From positions 11,477,027 through 11,541,026 of the forward strand of contig NW_004454197.1 in the NCBI RefSeq assembly GCF_000283155.1: 64,000 bases of DNA, written 5' to 3'. The translations under genes were made by a program, and so were the position numbers. This document shows positions 58,260 to 64,000 of the stretch, piece by piece (the stretch's first letter is position 1; each line of letters starts with the position of its first letter). The stretch comes from Ceratotherium simum simum. Lineage: Eukaryota > Chordata > Mammalia > Perissodactyla > Rhinocerotidae. Under the pieces are notes generated by a model. The model was given only the letters and a program-made list of their open reading frames with translations, was not told the DNA's origin and did no database searches.

Positions 58260-59505
58260 TCTGAAAAAAAAAAAGCTCATGATCAAAATTTACCATATAC
58301 ACAAAGAAATATGTCTCTATGAGTGAGAGACAGCAGAAAAAACAAACAACAGAAACAATATCTGAAGAGATGAGAGCTGAGAATTTTCAAAAACAGATGA
58401 AAGACTTGGATCAAGATTCAAGAAACATAATATATACCAAGTAGTAAAAATACAAAGAACTCAACACCTAGACACATTGTAGTAAAATTACAAAATAAAG
58501 CCAAAGATTTTAAAACAACCAGAGAGAAAGGATAGATTACTACAATTAGATTTGGCTAGAGAATTCTCATCAGCCACAACAAAAGCCAGAAGACAGTAGG
58601 ATATCATCTTCAAACTACAGAGAAAACATTAACTGTCATCTAGCATTGTATGCCCAGCAAAACTATACTTCAAGAATGCAAATGAAATAAAAATATTTCC
58701 AAATAAACAATAACAGAGAGAGTTTATTACCAGCAAACCTTCACTAAAAAAAACTTTGAAAGAATATACTGCAGAAAATGGAAAATTATCTCAGAAAGGA
58801 GATATGAGATGCCAGAAGAAATAATATACAAGTACTGGTAAACGTGCAAGCAAATGTAAACAAATATTTCCCAGGCTAAAAACAATAACAGTTCGCAATT
58901 TATGTGTTTAAACAAAAAAGAGAAAACAGAAATCTGAAAAACCAAAGTGTTTAAGTAAAGGCATGAGGGAGGAGAGGTCATTTGAGTTAAAATATTTTAA
59001 AGTCTTTATATTTTCTTGGAGGACAATTAAGATATTGATAACTTTCAGTTTTGTTAACAAAACTCTATGGTAATATTTCAACAATAAACCATGAAAAAAC
59101 TCTCAAATCAACACAGAGGGAAAACACCATAAGAAAAGTGCAAAAATCTTTTTTTTAAAGGAGAACAAACAAGAAAAGAGAAAAAAGAGACACAGAAAAG
59201 TGCAAACAGCATAAAATAAAATGGCAGGTATCACTGCACTGCACAGTTATATCAATAATCATAATATACATAAATGAATTAAAATTGCCAATTAAAAGAT
59301 TATAACGTTACTTTATAAAATATAAACAGCTCCAGTTATATACTACCTATACAAGACATACCCAATGAATAGTAACACAAGAAGCTGAAAGTAAAGGATT
59401 AAACATGTCAACCAGCTATTAATCAAAAGAACCAGAACAGCTATAATATTACCAAAAAAATAGGCTTATCTCAGCCGTTACCCACTGTAAGTGAGAGATA
59501 GTTGA
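58260..59505 (+). mobile_element. L1 5' part with ORF1 relic
   Basis: 'GATGAGAGCTGAGAATTTTC', 'TAGACACATTGTAGTAAAAT', 'CATCAGCCACAACAAAAGCC' and 'AATGAAATAAAAATATTTCC' follow L1 ORF1-region order, then ORF2-start-like sequence from about 59240. Decayed. Confidence 0.65.
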
Positions 59506-60622
59506 CAAAACGTGGTCTTAATTGAGTGGAAATCTCAACCGAGAAAGGAAAATTATGAAATAGAACCAAATGGAAATCCTAGAACTGAAAAGAATAAAAA
59601 TTAAAATAAAAAACTCACTGGATGATATTAACAACAGATTGAAGATGATAGAAGAACTAGTGAACTAGCAGACAAACCAAAAGAAATTATCCAAACTGAA
59701 AAATGGAGGAAAAAAATTGGAGAAAAATGAACTCTCACAAACCTGTCCATATAACTGAAGACACAGATGGCAAAGAGAGCAAAACAAGAGCAGAAAAAAT
59801 ATTTGAAGATACAACAGCCAAAAACTTCCCAAATTTGATTAAAAAAACACTGATTTACAATCCAAGAAACTCAACGAACACTAAGTAGGATCAATATAAA
59901 CAGAATTGTACCTGAGCATATCATAAACTGCTGAAAACCAAAAATAAAGAGAAAAACTTCGAAAGCACCTAGGAAGAAACAACAATTACAATAACAGTAA
60001 CAACAATATGAATGACAGCTGCCTTTTTATCAGAAAAAAAGCCAAAAAAACAATGAAACAACATCTATAATGCTGAAAGAAAAATCTGTCAGCCCAGAAT
60101 TCCACATGCAACAAAAATATCCTTCAAAAACTGAGGCAAAATAAAGATGTTCAGATAAACAAAAACTAAGGAAATTCATCTCCAGCAAATGAAACCTGAT
60201 AAAAACTAGGATGTACAAAAAGGAATGAAGGGTACCAGAAAAGTAAATACGTGGGTAAATATAAAGAACTATCTTTCATTTTCTCCTCTTAATTTTTTTA
60301 GAAGACACTGGTTGTTTAATGCAGGAAGTATAACACTGGGGCTTATAATGTAGGTATATGTAAAACATATGACAACAATAGTACAATGAATGAGGCATCA
60401 GTGGAATTATATTGCTTCAAGGTTCTTATATTTTATGAGAAGTGTATAATATTAACTCTAAGAGTAGGATAGACTGGGATAAGTTAAGGATGCATGTTGC
60501 AATTGCAAATGCAACCACTAAAAAAATGCTGTTAAATGGAATACTAAAAAATAGTCAACCCTATAGAGGAAAAGAGTAACAGAAAAACAAAAGAAAAAAA
60601 AAAAGAGATCTAAACCCAACTA

Positions 60623-61277
60623 CAGTCAATTCTCATTATTTCCAGTAGTTATATTCTATAAAGTCATCACGAACACTCAATGAAGACAGAACCACTGCTC
60701 CTAGGGGAAATAAAGCGTTAGGTTCCTGCGAGGCTCTGGTCACAACACTTTAGTCAACCAATCAATACATAACCTTGTTTTATGTTTGCTTCTGTTTAAA
60801 GACACCTTATTTAGCAAATGTACAGTGTTGATTAATTAACACTGAACTCATGACCAATAGCATCATAACTCATGCCTGAAGGAAGTTTATCTAACAAGCC
60901 TATCTTCTCCATAAGGCACATCACAGTGTTCTTGAACTTAGGAAGACCAGACAGCACCTCAGCACTATGCTTAGGGGCAATTTTAAAGAGTGAAATCATC
61001 AACAAAAAAGTATAAAAATGTGAAAAACAAGGCACTAAATAGACCACAGAAAGGACACGTTTACAGTATGAGAGCTGAAACAAGAAAGCAGAGTATGGAT
61101 TTGTTCAACCTCACCCGGGGGTGTGCATGTCAGATGACTCAAATTTTTCACTGCTCTCTGCATGTCTGTGAATGACCATGAGAGCACCACAGGAGTACTG
61201 ATTTTCAGGTTACAAAAAAACTTTAGGAAGCAGGCAAAGTTGCAGATATAGAATCCATGAAGAATGAGGATCAACTG
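60623..61277 (+). mobile_element. Tigger-type MITE, essentially complete, inserted in L1
   Basis: Ends CAGTCAATTCTCATTATT and AATGAGGATCAACTG, imperfect inverted repeats, with TA on the left and TG (from TA) on the right. Internal 'GGTTCCTGCGAGGCTCTGGT', 'GCACTATGCTTAGGGGCAAT'. 655 bp, no transposase frame. Confidence 0.75.
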
Positions 61278-61815
61278 TGTATTGATAAGTATATTAAATA
61301 TAAAGGTACTAAACAGTCCAATGAAAACACAGAGGTTGTCAGACTGGGGAGAAAGAAAAAACAAAAACAAAAAAACCAAGACCCAACTATATCGTGTCTA
61401 CAAGAGATACACTTGGAATATAAAGACACAGGTTAAAAGTAAGAGGATGGAAAAAGATATACCATATAAACACCAATGATAAGGAAAACACAACTGACAC
61501 AAGATGAAACTTTAAAAATCGGAATAGCCATATTTCTATTAGATGAATTGAACTGGTTGCCCTACCCTTTCGCAAAAAGAAAACTTAAAGCTCATATGGT
61601 TTCACTGGTGAATTCTATCAAACATATGAGGAAGAAAATAAAGGAGGAAACACCTCCCAATTCATTCTAGATGCTTTGCATAAACCTATTAGCAAAACCT
61701 AAAAAAAATGACAGAAAAACTACATATCATGAACATAGTTTTTGAACCCAGATGAAAACATCCTTGGCAAACTAATGGAAAAATCAAAATCAGTAACTTA
61801 AAAAAGAGTAATATA

Positions 61816-62061
61816 GGGGGCAGGCCTGGTGGCGCTGCAGTTAAGTTCGCGCGCTCTGCTTCGGCGGCCCAGAGTTCGCAGGTTCGGATCCTGGGTGCAC
61901 ACCGAGGCACCGCTTGCCAAGCCATGCTGTGGCTGTGTCCCATATAATGTAGAGGAAGGTGGCACAGATGTTAGCCCAGGGCCAATCTTCCTCAGCAAAA
62001 AGAGGAGGATTGGCAATGGATGATAGCTCAGGGCTGATCTTCCTCACACACACACACACAC
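61816..62061 (+). mobile_element. ERE SINE (copy 7) with intact target duplication
   Basis: Head GGGGGCAGGCCTGGTGGCGC, 'TTCGGCGGCCCAGAGTTCGC', B box GGTTCGGATCCTGG, two terminal motifs, tail turned into (CA)8. AAAAAGAGTAATATA at 61801..61815 is repeated without a mismatch at 62062..62076. Inserted in the RT part of the L1. Confidence 0.97.
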
Positions 62062-63348
62062 AAAAAGAGTAATATATCACAACCAAGTGGGGTTTACCCC
62101 AGGAATATAAAATTAGATTAACATGTGAAAGTCAATGTCATTTAACATAGTAACAGATACAACAAAAGCACTTGACAAAAATCAACACCCATTCAAGGTT
62201 TTAAAGAAACTCTCAGCACACTAGAAACAGAAAGAAATTTCCTCAATCATATAAACTTACAGCAAATAACATATTTAATAATGAAATCCTGAGGATTTTC
62301 CCTCTATGACTGGCAACAAGGCAAGGATGCCCACTCTTACTACTTCTACTCAACAAAATACAGAATATCCTAGCCAGTGTAATATGGCAGGGAAAAGAAA
62401 TACAAGGCATAAAAATTGGAAAAGATGTTTCTTTTCACAGGCTACATAATTGCTAACAAAGGAATTCCTAAGAAATCTAAGTCAGTTTAGCAAGGTTACA
62501 GGATGCAAGGTCAATATACAAAATTTAAATGTATTTCTAGAAACTAGCACCAAAAAGAAAATGAAACTCTAAAAACTTATCTTAATGTCAAAAAGCAGAG
62601 TAATTATGAATAATTTTAACAAAAGACATACATGTCCCATATACTGAAAACTATAAAACACTGCTGAAAGAAATTAAATATCTCAATAAATGGAGATATA
62701 CACCTTTTTTGAAATTTGGAAGATTCAATACAGTAAAGATGTTGATTCTGCCCAAATCAGAATTCCATTCATATTCCTACTAGGTATTTTTATAGAAATT
62801 GGCTATTTGATTCTAAAATTTATATGGAAATGCAAAGGATCTAGAACAGCCAAAACAATCTTGAAAAGGAATAAAGTTGAAGGCCTTACAGTATTTGACC
62901 TTGAGACTTATGAAGCTACAGTAATCATCAAAGTATAGTCCTGGCCTAAGGACAGACAAATAGATCAGAATAGAGTGTCCAGCAAGAGACCCACACTTAC
63001 ACGATCAATTGATTTTCAAAAGAGGCACCAAAGCAATTCAAAAGAGAATGGAAAGCCTTTTCAACAAATGGTGCTGGAGCAACTGGATATCCATATAGAA
63101 AACAAGATGAACTTCAATTCCTATTTCACCATAAACAAAAAATAATTTGAGATGGATCACAAATCTAAACCTAAAAGTATAAAACTCCTAAAAATAAAAA
63201 CTATAAAACTTCTAAAAATAAACGTAGACTATCTTTGCACCATGAGTGTAAACAAGATGCAAAAGCATCTGACAAAATTCCACATGAGGAGGGACACTAG
63301 AATGTATCCCCATGGTGTTGGATTAACATTGGTAACATATGAAATCAC

Positions 63349-63419
63349 AGTTGTTAATACATACATATGTATATACACAGATGTATAAGTAAAAACACAC
63401 ACAGGTGTGTGTGTGTGTA
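63349..63419. repeat. TA/CA/TG palindromic simple-sequence tract
   Basis: TACATACATATGTATATACA then ACACACACAGGTGTGTGTGT (63395..63414), a near-perfect CA/TG hairpin. Lies in the L1 3'UTR. Confidence 0.85.
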
Positions 63420-64000
63420 GGCACACCACAGGAACAGAGCTCCTCGGAGAAAAGTTGATTCAAGGGTTGAGGCACCAAAAGGAGCCCAGAGCATCCTGTT
63501 GCACCTGAAAGCAAATAAGTGCTCAAAGAATTGTGGAGACATAAAAAGGACGTGAGAGCCAGCTTGAAAAGGTTCACATGGACCAAGTCTTGGACAATTT
63601 GAGTATCAAAATAATTAGAATAATGAGTTACAGGCCACTAAATAAGAATATATCTATGAAACACTCAAACAAAAAAATAAATGGAGGGAGAGGGGGGAGG
63701 AAAGCTCTTCTCTAGAGCAGAATCTCAAGAAATATAGAAGGACATACGGAGCTGGAAAATTATCATTGGATGCTAAAACCAGTGAGTGAAAGTTTGATGA
63801 GGAACAGGATATTTATATAGGATCAATACTTATTAACTTCAAAGGGAAAAATTCTATCTTGGCAGTAGAGAAATCTGGCAGGTAGCAACTTAACCAAGTG
63901 TCCAATGTTATCATCAATATTGGAACTATTATCAGATGGCTCCTAAACGTTGCACTGAGAAAAATAAAAATCACTTTTGTGTTATCCCTGTCTAAAATGC

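Larger units (their letters stand above)
30260..64000 (-). other. MARCHF8: MARCHF8 intron upstream of the start-codon exon (partial)
   Basis: The whole right side lies 5' of the exon acceptor. No GC-rich promoter or first exon is visible, so this intron is at least 33.7 kb. Only transposon relics and unassigned sequence were recognised in it. Confidence 0.65.
59510..64000 (+). mobile_element. Second L1 (ORF1 region to 3'UTR), with Tigger and ERE insertions
   Basis: ORF1 region 59540..60260 ('GAAAACTTCGAAAGCACCTA', 'AAAATATCCTTCAAAAACTG'); early ORF2 from 61320 ('GTTGTCAGACTGGGGAGAAA'), an internal deletion, RT-region relics 62090..62560 ('GGCAACAAGGCAAGGATGCC'), ORF2 end 62650..63180 ('GGTGCTGGAGCAACTGGATA'), then 3'UTR to the window edge. 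Not coding. Confidence 0.8.

Noticed and set aside
1..64000. CRISPR array, operon, prophage or other prokaryotic system
   Set aside because: Repeat content and the spliced MARCHF8 exon show mammalian nuclear DNA; no regularly spaced direct repeats with unique spacers.

Overview
This is nuclear genomic DNA from a mammal, almost certainly a perissodactyl (horse or other equid, rhinoceros or tapir). Seven copies of a tRNA-derived SINE are present, with the head GGCCxGCCCGGTGGCGxAGTGG, a B-box-like GGTTCGGATCC and a 3' body ending 'GATGTTAGCTCAGGGCTxATCTTCCTCA' split over typical variants. This is the ERE (equine repetitive element) family, which is restricted to Perissodactyla. The other repeats (L1, HAL1, L2, MIR, MLT1 and other LTRs, Tigger and hAT relics) are general to placental mammals. 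I see nothing bacterial, no CRISPR array and no operon.

The one host-gene element I can defend is a 180-bp exon on the minus strand at 30080..30259. It has a good polypyrimidine tract and AG acceptor, a CAG|GTAATG donor, an in-frame upstream stop, and a 34-codon start of a coding sequence whose peptide ([20 protein letters not shown]...) matches the N-terminus of MARCHF8 (MARCH8/c-MIR), a membrane RING-CH E3 ubiquitin ligase. No second exon was found, so the rest of the window reads as two large introns: at least 30 kb downstream (coordinates 1..30079) and at least 33.7 kb upstream (30260..64000).

Layout. 1..19.4 kb: mostly unassigned intron with an ERV-like piece, L1 fragments in minus orientation, MLT1 and another LTR, a long L2 3' region (14.1..15.2 kb) and MIRs. 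19.5..26.3 kb: a nearly full-length degenerate L1 into which an MLT1A-type LTR, an ERE and two further LTRs have inserted in series. 26.3..27.1 kb: HAL1 interrupted by an ERE. 28.9..31.0 kb: the MARCHF8 exon, bracketed by two oppositely oriented copies of one hAT-type element. 32.6..43.4 kb: L1, a 400-N gap that cuts an ERE and a Tigger relic, degraded L1, HAL1 with an ERE, L2. 44..53 kb: MIR, L2, LTRs, L1 3' regions and two EREs. 54.8..55.5 kb: a MIR split by a Tigger element. 57.2..64 kb: three successive L1 pieces, the last carrying a 655-bp Tigger-type MITE and the cleanest ERE (15-bp target duplication).

All seven EREs, all recognised LTRs and most L1 pieces lie on the plus strand, antisense to MARCHF8, as expected of elements tolerated inside introns. 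Repeat names come from memory of family consensus features, not from a search. Class assignments are firmer than subfamily names, and boundaries of old repeats are good to roughly 20 to 100 bp.
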